NCBI RefSeq assembly: GCF_022808935.1
Contig: NZ_JAKZFR010000001.1
Span: 930,001-994,000 of the forward strand
Origin: Geothrix sp. SG200
Lineage (GTDB): Bacteria; Acidobacteriota; Holophagae; Holophagales; Holophagaceae
Reading direction: 5' to 3'
DNA: 64,000 nucleotides
Shown: in pieces, positions 1 through 9,158 of the stretch
Position numbering within the stretch: the stretch's first letter is position 1
How the letters are laid out: every line of letters starts with the position of its first letter
Made by a program: the position numbers and the translations under genes
The notes under the pieces: model-generated
What the model was told of the DNA's origin: nothing
Database searches by the model: none
What the model saw: only the letters and a program-made list of their open reading frames with translations

Positions 1-2
1 TG

Positions 3-95
3 ACCGCGCGCGGCAAGTTCCTCGAAGAGACCAAGGCCAAGAAGAAGGCCGCCGAGGTCGACCTGAACTGGCTGAAGGACTACAAGGGCAAGTGA
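3..95 (+). CDS. 3' end of an unrecognised gene (30 codons visible)
   Basis: Only the last 30 codons are in the window, ending in TGA. The tail is charged and Lys-rich and finishes with NWLKDYKGK. This is too short to assign to a family. A strong intrinsic terminator begins 26 bases after the stop, so this gene ends its transcription unit and is not co-transcribed with the cytochromes that follow. Confidence 0.6.
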   Translation, partial: TARGKFLEETKAKKKAAEVDLNWLKDYKGK

Positions 96-120
96 GCCGC
101 TGACGCGGGCTCCCGATCTC

Positions 121-148
121 GCCGGGCGGGTCTCCCGCCCGGTTTTTT
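121..148 (+). terminator. intrinsic terminator
   Basis: A perfect 9-bp GC stem (122-130 with 134-142) has a 3-base loop and is followed by six T residues (143-148). It closes the transcription unit of the truncated first gene. Confidence 0.93.
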
Positions 149-239
149 CTGTACTCGTGGGGTGTCCTGTCAATGAATTCCGACATCTGTAGCGACATGT
201 AACTAAGAACATACAAGGATTTCGGGTCTGGATCGGTCC

Positions 240-253
240 GTGATCTAAATCAC
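240..253. promoter_or_regulatory. CRP/FNR-type palindrome upstream of cytochrome genes
   Basis: The site GTGAT-N4-ATCAC is a perfect inverted repeat and fits the general TTGAT/GTGAT-N4-ATCAA/ATCAC pattern bound by FNR/CRP-family regulators. It lies 60 bases before the first cytochrome start in an AT-richer 165-base gap (149-313) that holds no gene. A plausible -10 lies downstream but is weak. That it controls the cytochromes is inference. Confidence 0.5.
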
Positions 254-313
254 CATCAGGTATCTTATTGGGAGGTAACCGCGCTAGGGTGATAGCTGAC
301 ATGTGAGGTAGCT

Positions 314-2176
314 ATGCGTCTGCTGCTCGCTGGATTGCTCTCCGCCTTCCTCGCCGCCGCTCCCCCTTCAGCCAACGACTGTGTCGCCTGCCATGACATC
401 GATCTGGCGAAATTCGCGACCACCAAGCATGGAAGCATGGGTTGCACGGACTGCCACAGCAGCATCACCAGGCTGCCCCATGCCGACAAGCCCGCGCCGG
501 TGAACTGCGCGGACTGCCACGCGGACCAGGTCAAGGCCTACAAGAAGAGTGTCCACGGCGTCGCCAAGCAGAACGGGATGACCGACGCGGCTACGTGCGC
601 TTCCTGCCACGGCCCAGCCCACGCCATCCTCGGCGCGAGCGATCCCGCCTCGAAGGTGGCCAAGAAGAACCTCGCCGACACCTGCGGCACCTGCCACTCC
701 AACCCGGATTTCCTCTCCAAGCACCAGATCCCCTTCGTCAAGCCGGTGGAGGCCTACCGTCTGAGCGTCCATGGGCGCGAAGTGGCCAAGGGGAACGCCG
801 CTGCGGCCTCCTGCTCCGATTGCCATGGCAGCCACGACATCCTCGCCTCGCGGGATCCCCAGGCAAAGGTGAACCGGGCCAACGTCGCGGACACCTGCGG
901 CGTCTGCCACCCGGACATCCAGGCCGCCTACGCGGACAGCATCCACGGCCTCGCCCTGAAGCGCGGCTCCAAGGATTCCCCCACCTGCACGACCTGCCAC
1001 GGCGAGCACGACATCCTGGCGCCCTCGGAGGCCGGTTCCCTGGTGAACGCGGCCCGGGTGTCCGCCACGACCTGCGGCCGTTGCCATGGGGACGAGCGCC
1101 TGAACACCCGCTACGGGTTCGGCGACAAGGTCCCCGCCTACCAGGACAGCTTCCACGGGCTCGCGGTCCGCGGTGGCGGGAAGTCCGCCGCCAACTGTGC
1201 ATCCTGCCATGGGGTGCACAACATCCTGCCCTCGGCGGATTCCAGGTCCACGGTGAACCCGGCCAACCTGGCCCAGACCTGCGGGAAGTGTCATCCGGGC
1301 GCCGGGGCTAAGCTGGCGGCAGCCCCCATCCACGTGCGCACGGCCACCATGACGGAGCATGTCTCCGTGCGCTGGATCCGGTTGGCCTACCTGGCCCTCA
1401 TCCCCCTGACCATCGGATTCATGCTGCTGCACAACTTCCTCGACTGGCTGGCCAAGCTGCGGCGCGGACCTCACCACGGCGCCACCCACGAGGGCTTCCC
1501 GCGCATGAACCTGACGTTCCGGATCACCCACGGCATGGTGATCGTGAGCTTCATCTCCCTCGTCATCACGGGCTTCGCCCTGAAGTTCCCGGAATCCGCC
1601 TGGGTGAAGCTCTTCCAGTCCTTCGACCCTGATTCCAGCCTCCGCGGTGTGGTCCATCGCATCGCGGCCGTGGTGATGATGGCGGGCACGGTGTTCCACT
1701 TCGTCCACCTCGCCCTGTCGAAGCGGGACCGCATCATCCTCGTGGAGCTGCTCCCCTCCTGGCAGGACGCCAAGGACATCTTCAACATGTTCCGGTTCAA
1801 CCTGGGCCTGATCAAGGAACGTCCCACCTTCGGCATGTTCGGCTACCCCGAGAAGATGGAGTACTGGGCCTTCATGTGGGGCACCGTGGTGATGGCCGTG
1901 ACGGGCGTCCTGTTGTGGGCCGAGAACTGGAGCCTGCGCCACTTCCCGAAGTGGGTCCTGGACGCGGCCACGGCGGCCCATTGGTACGAAGCCATCCTGG
2001 CCACGCTCTCCATCCTTGTCTGGCACTGGTACCTGGTGATCTTCGATCCCGATGTCTACCCCATGGACTTGGCCTGGCTGAACGGCAAAGCCTCCGCGGA
2101 CCACATGCGCGAAACCCGGCCCGAGTACTACCGGAAGACGATCGAGAAGCACGGAACCCAACACCACGACGCTTGA
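314..2176 (+). CDS. 11-heme c-type cytochrome fused to a membrane cytochrome b domain (CbcL-like)
   Basis: The 620-residue protein starts with a short signal peptide (about 1-20). A periplasmic region then carries eleven CxxCH heme-c motifs, beginning at residues 23, 44, 65, 95, 124, 167, 195, 225, 254, 295 and 323. From about 356 it has roughly five membrane spans with conserved His residues (near 406, 448, 462, 556 and 571), as in HydC/FdnI/cytochrome b561-type diheme proteins. This layout matches Geobacter CbcL, a menaquinol-oxidising inner-membrane protein for extracellular electron transfer, though the heme count differs. The likely role is moving electrons from menaquinol to periplasmic cytochromes. 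The start at 314 has a GTGAGGT ribosome site at 303-309. A paralogue of the same design follows 55 bases downstream. Confidence 0.88.
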   Translation: MRLLLAGLLSAFLAAAPPSANDCVACHDIDLAKFATTKHGSMGCTDCHSSITRLPHADKPAPVNCADCHADQVKAYKKSVHGVAKQNGMTDAATCASCHGPAHAILGASDPASKVAKKNLADTCGTCHSNPDFLSKHQIPFVKPVEAYRLSVHGREVAKGNAAAASCSDCHGSHDILASRDPQAKVNRANVADTCGVCHPDIQAAYADSIHGLALKRGSKDSPTCTTCHGEHDILAPSEAGSLVNAARVSATTCGRCHGDERLNTRYGFGDKVPAYQDSFHGLAVRGGGKSAANCASCHGVHNILPSADSRSTVNPANLAQTCGKCHPGAGAKLAAAPIHVRTATMTEHVSVRWIRLAYLALIPLTIGFMLLHNFLDWLAKLRRGPHHGATHEGFPRMNLTFRITHGMVIVSFISLVITGFALKFPESAWVKLFQSFDPDSSLRGVVHRIAAVVMMAGTVFHFVHLALSKRDRIILVELLPSWQDAKDIFNMFRFNLGLIKERPTFGMFGYPEKMEYWAFMWGTVVMAVTGVLLWAENWSLRHFPKWVLDAATAAHWYEAILATLSILVWHWYLVIFDPDVYPMDLAWLNGKASADHMRETRPEYYRKTIEKHGTQHHDA

Positions 2177-2231
2177 TGCCACCCCCTTTAGCGCATCACT
2201 GACCCCTCCCCACCCCATAGGAACCAACCCC

Positions 2232-4403
2232 ATGACCTGGACCTTTACCGATACTCAGGCTCCCGCCGGCGCCAGGCGACGCGGCGGAAGCCTGCTGCTG
2301 GCCTTCGTCGCCGGCCTCCTCCTCGCCTCGGCGCCCCTGCAGGCCGCCCCTGCCAAGGCGGCCGCCAAGGAAAGCTGCTTCGACTGCCACAGCGACAAGG
2401 ACATGACCAAGGATGTGAATGGCACGAAGCAATCGCTCTTCGTGGACGGGCAGCGGTTCGCAGCCTCGGTCCACGCCTCTCTATCTTGCCGGGACTGCCA
2501 CGTCAAACTCACGGACAAGCACCAGGAAGGTACTGAGACCTACACAGATGTGAACTGCGATGGATGCCATGCTGAGCAGGCCAAGCACTACGCGGGCAGT
2601 ATCCATGGCGTGAGCCAGACCCTTGGGGCGACGGCAGCGGCTTATTGCCATGATTGCCATGGGAATCACTACATCGTGCCCGTGAAGCAGACGGACTCGC
2701 CGGTCTACAAGATGAACCTGTCGACGACCTGCGCGAAGTGCCACGCCAACAAGAACCTCACCGATGAATACAAGATGAAGTATCCGGCGGTGGCCTCCCA
2801 GTACCAGGAGAGCATCCACGGGAAGGCCCTGCTGGTGAAGGGGCTCATCGTGGCGCCGAGCTGCAACGACTGCCATGGCGTCCATGACATCAAGCGGAGC
2901 GTGGACCGCAGCTCGCCCATCAACCACGCCAACGTCGCCAAGACCTGCGGCCGCTGCCACGTGAAGGTCGAGGAGGTCTACAACAAAAGCGTCCATGGCC
3001 AGCTTCTGGCCAAGGGAGATCCCCGCGGGCCCGTGTGCATCCAGTGCCACTCGGCGCACCAGATCGAGACGCCTGTGAGCGGCCACTTCAAGGCTGGCAG
3101 CGACATGGTCTGTGGCAAGTGCCACGCCGACCGCCTGGAGCACTACCGCGACACCTACCACGGCAAGGCCATGGCGCTTGGAAAGGCCAACACCGCCAGC
3201 GCCGTGGCCGCCTGCTACGACTGTCACGGCCACCACGATGTCCTTAGGGCCTCAGATCCGAATTCGCACCTCTCTCCGGCGAACATCGTCAACACGTGCA
3301 AGCAGTGCCACGCCAATGCCTCGGTCAGTTTCGCGAAGTACGCGCCCCACGCGAACCCCATGGATCGCAAGAACTATCCGGTGCTGCACTACGTCTTCCT
3401 GATCATGACCACGCTTCTTGTGTGCACCTTCTCCCTGTTCGGTGCCCACACGCTCCTGTGGCTGTTCCGGTCCGTCTGGCTCTATCGCCACGACTCCAAG
3501 CAGTTCCGCGAGGCCAAGATCAAAATCCAGGAGGATGACGAGCAGTTCACTCGGTTCCAGCCCTTCGAGCGCTTCCTCCACATCCTGGTGGTGACGAGCT
3601 TCCTGCTGCTGACAATCACCGGCATGCCGCTGAAGTTCTACTACACCGACTGGGCCAAGGCGATCTTCCGGTTCTTCGGAGGGGCTGATGTCGCCCGCAC
3701 CCTCCACCACTTCGGGGCGGTGATCACCTTCACCTACTTCGCGCTGCACGTGGGTACCACCCTGGGCCACTTCTGGCGGAACCGGGGCTTCCTGAAGGAT
3801 CCAGAGACCGGCGCCGTCCGCCTTAGCCGCATCTTCAAGGCCATGGCCCATCCCGATTCCATGATCCCCACCAAGCAGGATGTGAAGGATTTCGTGGCCC
3901 ATAACCGCTGGTTCTTCGGCAAGGGGCCCCGTCCCGAGTTCGATCGGTGGACCTACTTCGAGAAGTTCGACTACCTGGCCGTGTTCTGGGGCGTCTTCGC
4001 CATCGGCGTCTCGGGCCTGATCATGTGGTTCCCGGAGTTCTTCAGCAAGTTCATGCCCGGCTGGATGATCAATGTCTCGCTGATCGTGCACTCCGATGAG
4101 GCCCTGCTGGCAGCCGGCTTCATCTTCACGGTGCACTTCTTCAACACCCATTTCCGGCTGGAGAAGTTCCCCATGGATACGGTCATCTTCTCGGGCCGCA
4201 TCTCGAAGTCCGAAATGCTCCACGAGCGGAAGCGCTGGTATGACCGCCTGGTGGCCGAAGGCCGCCTGGACAGCTTCCGCGTCAAGGACGAGTGGGAAGC
4301 CTGGAAGGGCATCGCTCGCAGCGCCGGCTACATCTTCTTCGGCGTGGGCCTCGTGCTGCTCTTCCTGATCATCTACGCCATGACCTCGCGCCTGGCGCAC
4401 TGA
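2232..4403 (+). CDS. second 11-heme cytochrome c / cytochrome b fusion protein
   Basis: The protein has 723 residues. An uncleaved or cleavable hydrophobic segment (about 20-39) precedes eleven CxxCH motifs starting at residues 49, 86, 109, 139, 167, 211, 239, 269, 294, 328 and 356. A C-terminal membrane domain from about 385 has several His-containing spans like HydC/FdnI-type cytochrome b, and a final span lies near residues 700-720. It is a divergent paralogue of the gene just upstream, longer by a cytoplasmic loop and the extra C-terminal helix. The two probably act in the same menaquinol-to-periplasm route, perhaps at different redox potentials, which is inference. The ribosome site AGGAA at 2219-2223 is modest. 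Confidence 0.88.
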   Translation: MTWTFTDTQAPAGARRRGGSLLLAFVAGLLLASAPLQAAPAKAAAKESCFDCHSDKDMTKDVNGTKQSLFVDGQRFAASVHASLSCRDCHVKLTDKHQEGTETYTDVNCDGCHAEQAKHYAGSIHGVSQTLGATAAAYCHDCHGNHYIVPVKQTDSPVYKMNLSTTCAKCHANKNLTDEYKMKYPAVASQYQESIHGKALLVKGLIVAPSCNDCHGVHDIKRSVDRSSPINHANVAKTCGRCHVKVEEVYNKSVHGQLLAKGDPRGPVCIQCHSAHQIETPVSGHFKAGSDMVCGKCHADRLEHYRDTYHGKAMALGKANTASAVAACYDCHGHHDVLRASDPNSHLSPANIVNTCKQCHANASVSFAKYAPHANPMDRKNYPVLHYVFLIMTTLLVCTFSLFGAHTLLWLFRSVWLYRHDSKQFREAKIKIQEDDEQFTRFQPFERFLHILVVTSFLLLTITGMPLKFYYTDWAKAIFRFFGGADVARTLHHFGAVITFTYFALHVGTTLGHFWRNRGFLKDPETGAVRLSRIFKAMAHPDSMIPTKQDVKDFVAHNRWFFGKGPRPEFDRWTYFEKFDYLAVFWGVFAIGVSGLIMWFPEFFSKFMPGWMINVSLIVHSDEALLAAGFIFTVHFFNTHFRLEKFPMDTVIFSGRISKSEMLHERKRWYDRLVAEGRLDSFRVKDEWEAWKGIARSAGYIFFGVGLVLLFLIIYAMTSRLAH

Positions 4404-4577
4404 GGCCGCTCAGCACCGGATCCACCCGATCTTTGGCACACCACGACCACGCAGATCCGCGCCCCGCCCTCCCGGGTGGGGCCGGGTGGTCGCGACCGGA
4501 ACTCCGGCCGTCCATCTGCCTTTCCCCCTCACCCTGATCCCGCGCGGATCGGATCACCACCCCATGAAGGAGCTGAC

Positions 4578-4811
4578 ATGCGCCGCATCACCCTCCTCAC
4601 CACCGCCTTCATCCTCGCGGCCGCCCCGGCGGCCATGGCGAAGATGACCACCGTGAAGGGCGCCAAGTGCACCGCCTGCCACGAGGGCGCGCCGAAGGAC
4701 AAGAAGTTCAATGCCGCGACCACCAAGATGCTCGCCAAGTACAAGGAAGCCCAGTGCAAGGACTGCCACGGCTGGGCCGAGGGCAAGCTGACCACCTTCA
4801 AGAAGAAGTAG
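4578..4811 (+). CDS. small periplasmic diheme c-type cytochrome
   Basis: This 77-residue precursor has a signal peptide ending near AMA, leaving a mature protein of about 57 residues. It carries two heme sites, CTACH and CKDCH, about 30 residues apart. The start at 4578 is preferred over upstream in-frame codons because AAGGAG lies at 4567-4572 and a typical signal peptide follows. Its place after two membrane multiheme cytochromes suggests that it is their soluble periplasmic electron acceptor, which is inference. A bidirectional terminator follows. The preceding gap of 174 bases shows no other gene. Confidence 0.85.
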   Translation: MRRITLLTTAFILAAAPAAMAKMTTVKGAKCTACHEGAPKDKKFNAATTKMLAKYKEAQCKDCHGWAEGKLTTFKKK

Positions 4812-4823
4812 TCCTCCTGCTCC

Positions 4824-4863
4824 AGAAAAAGGGCGGCGCCGGCAACGGCGCCGCCCTTTTTCT
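4824..4863. terminator. bidirectional intrinsic terminator
   Basis: An 18-bp perfect stem (4824-4841 with 4846-4863) has a GCAA tetraloop. The outer arms are A-rich and T-rich, so transcripts from either side would end in a U tract. It separates the diheme cytochrome from the convergent phospho-sugar mutase. Confidence 0.92.
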
Positions 4864-4871
4864 GGGGGTGA

Positions 4872-6572
4872 TCAAAGGCCGAGCAGGGAACGGGCCTCGG
4901 CCTCCAGGCGGTCCAGCTGGGAAGCCTCGCCGCGTCCCTGGAGGTAGACCTTCAGCTTGGGTTCGGTGCCGCTGGGACGGAACGCGGCGAAGGCGCCGCT
5001 CTCCAGGCGGAACTTGAGGACATTGCTGCGCGGGATGGCCAGGGCACGGTCGCGCTGGTCAGGGCGGTCGAGGATGGGTTCCGTGCGGCCGTCGCCATGC
5101 CAGAGGCCGGTCTGGAAGTCCTCCCAGTTGACGACCTTCTCGCCGCCTAGCGAGGCCAGGCCCGCGGCGCGGATGCGGCCCATGGCCTCGGCAAAACGCT
5201 TGGCCCCGCCCGGCCGGGGATCCTCCAGGTTCACCAGGCGGTTGTGGAAGGAGCCCACCCGGGCCATGAGGGCCTCCACAGCCTGGAACAGAGTCTGCCC
5301 CTTGGCCTTGTAGTGCCCGGCCATCTCGGCCACCACAAGGGCCGCGGTGACGCCGTCCTTGTCCCGGAGGTCCGGCGGCAGCAGCATGCCGTAGCTCTCC
5401 TCGGCCCCGAAGGCATAGGGCTCGCCCAGTTCCAGCAGGCGGTCCATGCACACGGCGATGTTCTTGAAGCCCGTGAGGGTCCACACGACGGGCAGGCCAT
5501 GGTGGCGGGCCACTTCGGCCATGAAGTCGGAGGTCACCACGGTGCTCACCACGGCGCCCCTGCGGCCCTTCTGGGTGCAGAGATAATCCAGGGTGAGGCC
5601 CGCCAGGTCATTGCCGGACATGAGCTCCCAGGCGCCGTCGCGCTTGGCCACCACGCCGATGCGATCCGCATCCGGGTCATTGGCGAGGATCACCTCGGCT
5701 CCCATGGCCTCTGCTTCCTTCAGGGGCGCGGCGTAGGCGGCGAGCTCCTCGGGGTTGGGGCGCGGGGCGGTGGGGAAGGTGCCGTCCTGGATGCCCTGGC
5801 TGGGGCTGAGGGTGAGCGGCAGGCCGGCCCGCTCGAAGAGGGCGGGCACGAAGGCCACGCCGGTGCCGTGGAAGGGCGTGTAGAGGATGCGGGCGGCCTC
5901 GAAGGCCTCTGGATGCTGGAGCAGATCCTGGCCCATGGCGAGGTAGGCCTCTTCGACCTCTGCGGGAATGGGCTGGATGCGGCCGGCCGGCGCCACTGGC
6001 GGCTCGGGCACCAGGGGAAGGGCGGCCATGTGGGCCTCCACTTCCGCGTCCCAAGGCTCCACCACCTGGCCGCCCAGGTCGTTGTAGGCCTTGAAGCCGT
6101 TGTATTCCTTGGGATTGTGGCTGGCGGTGAGGATCACGCCGCAGGCCGAGCCCAGGCGGCGCATGGCGAAACAGAGGAAGGGCGTGGGCAGGGGGCGGGT
6201 GCCGAGGAACACCTGGTAGCCTGCCGCCGCCAGCACGGCGGCGCTCTCGGCGGCGAAGACATCCGAGTTGATCCGGGTGTCATAGCCCACCACGGCCACC
6301 CTCTTGCCCGGGGCCCGGCGCTGGGTCACGGCAGCCAGGGCCAAGGTGGCCCGGCGAACGTTGGGTCGGTTCATGCGGCGCAGCCCCGCGGCCATGAAGC
6401 CCCGGAGGCCTCCCGTGCCGAAGGCGAGAGGCTCGGAGAACCGGTCTTCCAGCTCGGCCGCCGCCTTGGCATCTCCGGCCTCGGCAGCCTTGAGCATGGG
6501 CTCCAGCTCCGCCCGAAGTTCCGGCTCCAGGTGGGGGAAGGCGAGGTAGGCGCGAGCGGAATCCAGGCTCAT
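4872..6572 (-). CDS. phospho-sugar mutase (alpha-phosphoglucomutase/phosphomannomutase)
   Basis: The 566-residue cytoplasmic enzyme interconverts hexose 1- and 6-phosphates. Four hallmark elements are visible: GTGGLRG at 52-58, the phosphoserine loop TASHNPKEYNG with Ser151, the Mg-binding DPDADR at 299-304, and the phosphate-binding RPSGTEPK near 532. Its length and architecture match the bacterial PgcA-type mutases, which are longer than GlmM; a separate GlmM lies at the end of this window. It is the last gene of the minus-strand run from coaE-tldD, 48 bases after the methyltransferase. Glucose versus mannose preference cannot be decided from sequence. Confidence 0.92.
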   Translation of the reverse strand: MSLDSARAYLAFPHLEPELRAELEPMLKAAEAGDAKAAAELEDRFSEPLAFGTGGLRGFMAAGLRRMNRPNVRRATLALAAVTQRRAPGKRVAVVGYDTRINSDVFAAESAAVLAAAGYQVFLGTRPLPTPFLCFAMRRLGSACGVILTASHNPKEYNGFKAYNDLGGQVVEPWDAEVEAHMAALPLVPEPPVAPAGRIQPIPAEVEEAYLAMGQDLLQHPEAFEAARILYTPFHGTGVAFVPALFERAGLPLTLSPSQGIQDGTFPTAPRPNPEELAAYAAPLKEAEAMGAEVILANDPDADRIGVVAKRDGAWELMSGNDLAGLTLDYLCTQKGRRGAVVSTVVTSDFMAEVARHHGLPVVWTLTGFKNIAVCMDRLLELGEPYAFGAEESYGMLLPPDLRDKDGVTAALVVAEMAGHYKAKGQTLFQAVEALMARVGSFHNRLVNLEDPRPGGAKRFAEAMGRIRAAGLASLGGEKVVNWEDFQTGLWHGDGRTEPILDRPDQRDRALAIPRSNVLKFRLESGAFAAFRPSGTEPKLKVYLQGRGEASQLDRLEAEARSLLGL

Positions 6573-6620
6573 GGAAGGTCCTTGGGCAACATTCCAGGAT
6601 TGCAGATCAGGTCCGGAAGG

Positions 6621-7241
6621 TCACGTGGTGGGCTTGCGGGCCACCACCTGTACCACGGCTCCGAGACCCTGATGGTGGGCGCCTTCGCGAATGTCTCGCA
6701 GCAGTTCCCGGCCCACTTCCAGCTCCAGGCCGGGGAGGAGGCCCCGCAGCTCGTCGAGGGTGTCTAGCAGATCCGGCTCCTTCGGCCCGCCGGTACCATA
6801 GTCCAGCTGGCGAGGCGTGTAGCCTTCCAGGATCAAGACCCCGCCGGGCACGAGGGCCGCGGCGCAGAGTGGGTACAGATCCCGTCGAAGGGCCGACGGC
6901 AGGTGGCAGAAGATGGAGATGATGCCGCTCCAAGGGCCTTTCCAGGGGGCGGTCCCGAAGTCGAAGTCCGCAAGGTCGGCGACCACCGTGGAGAGTGCCA
7001 CACCCCGGCTGATGGCCAGTTCCCGGGCACGGGCCAGGCCGACCGCCGACTGGTCCACGGCCGTGACCGCATGGCCCAGCGTGGCCAAGTGCACGGCGTT
7101 GCGGCCCTGACCCTCGCCCAGCCCCAGCACGGGGCCTGGCGGGATGCGCGGCGCCATCTCCTTCAGGAAATCGTTGGGCTCGGCGCCGTAGGTCAGCTCG
7201 GCTTCCGAATAGCGTGTGTCCCAGAATTCGCGGCCCATCAC
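6621..7241 (-). CDS. class I SAM-dependent methyltransferase
   Basis: The protein has 206 residues. The glycine-rich SAM motif GLGEGQGRNAVHLA lies near residues 40-53, followed by the acidic AVDQS end of strand 2 and a PGGVLILEGY segment typical of TehB/UbiE-like methyltransferases. The substrate is unknown. Its start overlaps the pmbA stop by four bases (ATGA), so it is translationally coupled to the TldD/PmbA group. That opens the possibility that it acts on the same peptide substrate, but TehB-like detoxification is an equal alternative. Confidence 0.85.
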   Translation of the reverse strand: MMGREFWDTRYSEAELTYGAEPNDFLKEMAPRIPPGPVLGLGEGQGRNAVHLATLGHAVTAVDQSAVGLARARELAISRGVALSTVVADLADFDFGTAPWKGPWSGIISIFCHLPSALRRDLYPLCAAALVPGGVLILEGYTPRQLDYGTGGPKEPDLLDTLDELRGLLPGLELEVGRELLRDIREGAHHQGLGAVVQVVARKPTT

Positions 7242-8626
7242 GCGCCTCCCAGGGCGATGTCCTCCAGCAGGAGGCTCAGCCCCGCGCTGCCGCCGTACCA
7301 GCGAAGGTCGCTGCCCAGGGCCACGATGCGGGTGAGGAAGTCCCGAAGGTTGCCCGCGAAGGTGAGCTTGTCCACGGGCTCGGCGAGCACGCCGTCGCGG
7401 ATGCGGAGGCCCGAGGCGCCCACGCTGAGGTCGCCGCTGACCGGATCCACCGTGTGCAGGCCCATGATCTCGGTGATGAGCACGCCGTTTCCGGCCATGC
7501 GGTACAAGGCGTCGGGAGCGGTGTCCCCGGCCAGGGGGAACAGGTTGAAGGTGGTGGCACCGGGCTGGCTGCCGAAGCCGCGGCCGGCGCTGGCCGTAGG
7601 CGCCTGGCCCAGCTCAGCGGCGGTCTTGAGGGTGTGGAGGTAGGTCTTCAGGGTGCCGCCCTCAATGAGGACGTTGCGCCGCGTGGGCAGACCCTCCGCA
7701 TCCCAGGGCTCCGTGCCGAGGGCCGGGCGCCCCGGGGCTTCGGCGAGCCGGCCATCGTCCACCAGGGTGAGGAGAGGCGAGGCGATGGGTTCGCCCAGCT
7801 TGCCGGCGAAGAGGCTGCGGCCCTTGATCACGGACTCGGCGTCGAGCATCCCGGCCACGATGCCGAGCAGGTCCACGGCCACCTCCGGGTGGAGCACCAC
7901 GGGGTACTTTCCGGCGGGCAGCCGCTGGGGATGGAGCTTCCGCTCGCCCTTGAGGGCCGCCTCAGCGCCGATGGCGGCGAGGTCAAGGCCCGGCCGGCGG
8001 GCCACGTCCCAGTGCCAGGCCGCCTGCCGCTCGTCGCCATCGGCCACGGCCAGCTCGATGGCCGCGGAGCAGCTGGACCAGGCATCCGGCGTCCGCACGC
8101 CCTTCTGCGTGAGCAGCAGGCTGGCGCCGGAGCCGTCGCTCCAGGCCGACTCCCGCACGGCGGCGACCTTCGGGGAGGCCTTCCGGGCTTCGGCTTCGAG
8201 CTCCAGCGCCCAGGCGATGCGCTGCTCGGGCGTGAGGGCCTCCACGGCGCCATCGAAGCGGCTGGGGAGATCATCCGTGCCTTCGGGATCCGCCTGCCTC
8301 AGCCAGGGGTCCTCGTCCCCCAGGGCGCTCAGCTCCCAGGCCTGGGCGAAGAGCTCCTGGAAATTCGCCGCGGCCAGGTCCGTGGTGGTGGCCAGGCCGG
8401 TGCGGAAGCCCTGGCCGCCGGCCCGGATCACGCGCACGCCCAGGCCCCCGCGCTTGCTGGTGGTGAGGTCCTCGAGCGCGCCGTTCTGCACCTTGGCCTT
8501 GCGGCCGCGGGACACGGAGACGAAAGCCTCGGCCCCCTCGGCGCCCAGCTTCAGGGCGTGCTGGATGCCGTCCTGGAGGCGCGCTTCGAGGGACTCGGGA
8601 ATGAAGGTGCGGAACGGATCGGTCAT
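7238..8626 (-). CDS. pmbA: PmbA/TldE family protein, partner of the TldD metalloprotease
   Basis: The 462-residue protein is homologous to TldD but lacks the HExxxH metal site, as expected of the catalytically silent TldE/PmbA subunit. TldD and TldE form a heterodimer that cuts unfolded or modified peptides; in Escherichia coli it matures microcin B17 and degrades CcdA. The start at 8626 is chosen because GAAGGAAG precedes it and the family begins there. The stop of the macro gene is one base upstream. Finding tldD, a macro gene and pmbA in one coupled string supports the heterodimer. Confidence 0.9.
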   Translation of the reverse strand: MTDPFRTFIPESLEARLQDGIQHALKLGAEGAEAFVSVSRGRKAKVQNGALEDLTTSKRGGLGVRVIRAGGQGFRTGLATTTDLAAANFQELFAQAWELSALGDEDPWLRQADPEGTDDLPSRFDGAVEALTPEQRIAWALELEAEARKASPKVAAVRESAWSDGSGASLLLTQKGVRTPDAWSSCSAAIELAVADGDERQAAWHWDVARRPGLDLAAIGAEAALKGERKLHPQRLPAGKYPVVLHPEVAVDLLGIVAGMLDAESVIKGRSLFAGKLGEPIASPLLTLVDDGRLAEAPGRPALGTEPWDAEGLPTRRNVLIEGGTLKTYLHTLKTAAELGQAPTASAGRGFGSQPGATTFNLFPLAGDTAPDALYRMAGNGVLITEIMGLHTVDPVSGDLSVGASGLRIRDGVLAEPVDKLTFAGNLRDFLTRIVALGSDLRWYGGSAGLSLLLEDIALGGA

Positions 8627-8627
8627 G

Positions 8628-9158
8628 TCAGGCTTCCTTCTTGAGGGCGGACTGCAGGATCGCCAGCGCCGGGCCATCGAAGGCCACGAGGGTGATGGTC
8701 TGTGGGAGGTCGTGGGCCGCCAGCCACTCGCGGCAGACCCTGATGGCGATGCCGGCGGCGCGGTCTGCGGGGAACCCGTAGATGCCGGTGCTGATGGCGG
8801 GGAAGGCCACGGTGCGGCATCCCTGGGTCTCGGCCAGGCGGAGGCTCTCGTGGTAGCAGGATGCGAGCAGGTCGTCCTCGCCGGAGTCCCCGTCCTGCCA
8901 GACAGGCCCGACCGTGTGGATCACGAACGTCGCGGGCAGACGGTGACCACCCGTGATGACGGCCCGTCCCGTTCTGCACCCGCCCTGGCGGTTCCGGATG
9001 GCCTGGCACTCCTCCAGCAGCCCCGGTCCCGCGGCGCGGTGGATGGCCCCGTCCACGCCGCCGCCGCCCAGGAGGCTGCTGTTCGCGGCGTTCGCGATGG
9101 CATCCACGGCAAGGGTGGTGATGTCGGCCTGCACCACCCGCAGGCGCGCTTCCGTCAA
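8628..9158 (-). CDS. macro domain protein (ADP-ribose/O-acetyl-ADP-ribose hydrolase type)
   Basis: The 176-residue protein is a single macro domain of the MacroD/YmdB group. It shows [23 protein letters not shown] near residues 18-40, with the conserved Asn and the Gly-rich ligand loop, and a second loop [10 protein letters not shown]. Such proteins hydrolyse O-acetyl-ADP-ribose or remove mono-ADP-ribose from proteins in the cytoplasm. It is placed between tldD (four-base ATGA overlap) and pmbA (one-base gap), an unusual spot that implies co-production with the peptidase pair. Confidence 0.92.
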   Translation of the reverse strand: MTEARLRVVQADITTLAVDAIANAANSSLLGGGGVDGAIHRAAGPGLLEECQAIRNRQGGCRTGRAVITGGHRLPATFVIHTVGPVWQDGDSGEDDLLASCYHESLRLAETQGCRTVAFPAISTGIYGFPADRAAGIAIRVCREWLAAHDLPQTITLVAFDGPALAILQSALKKEA

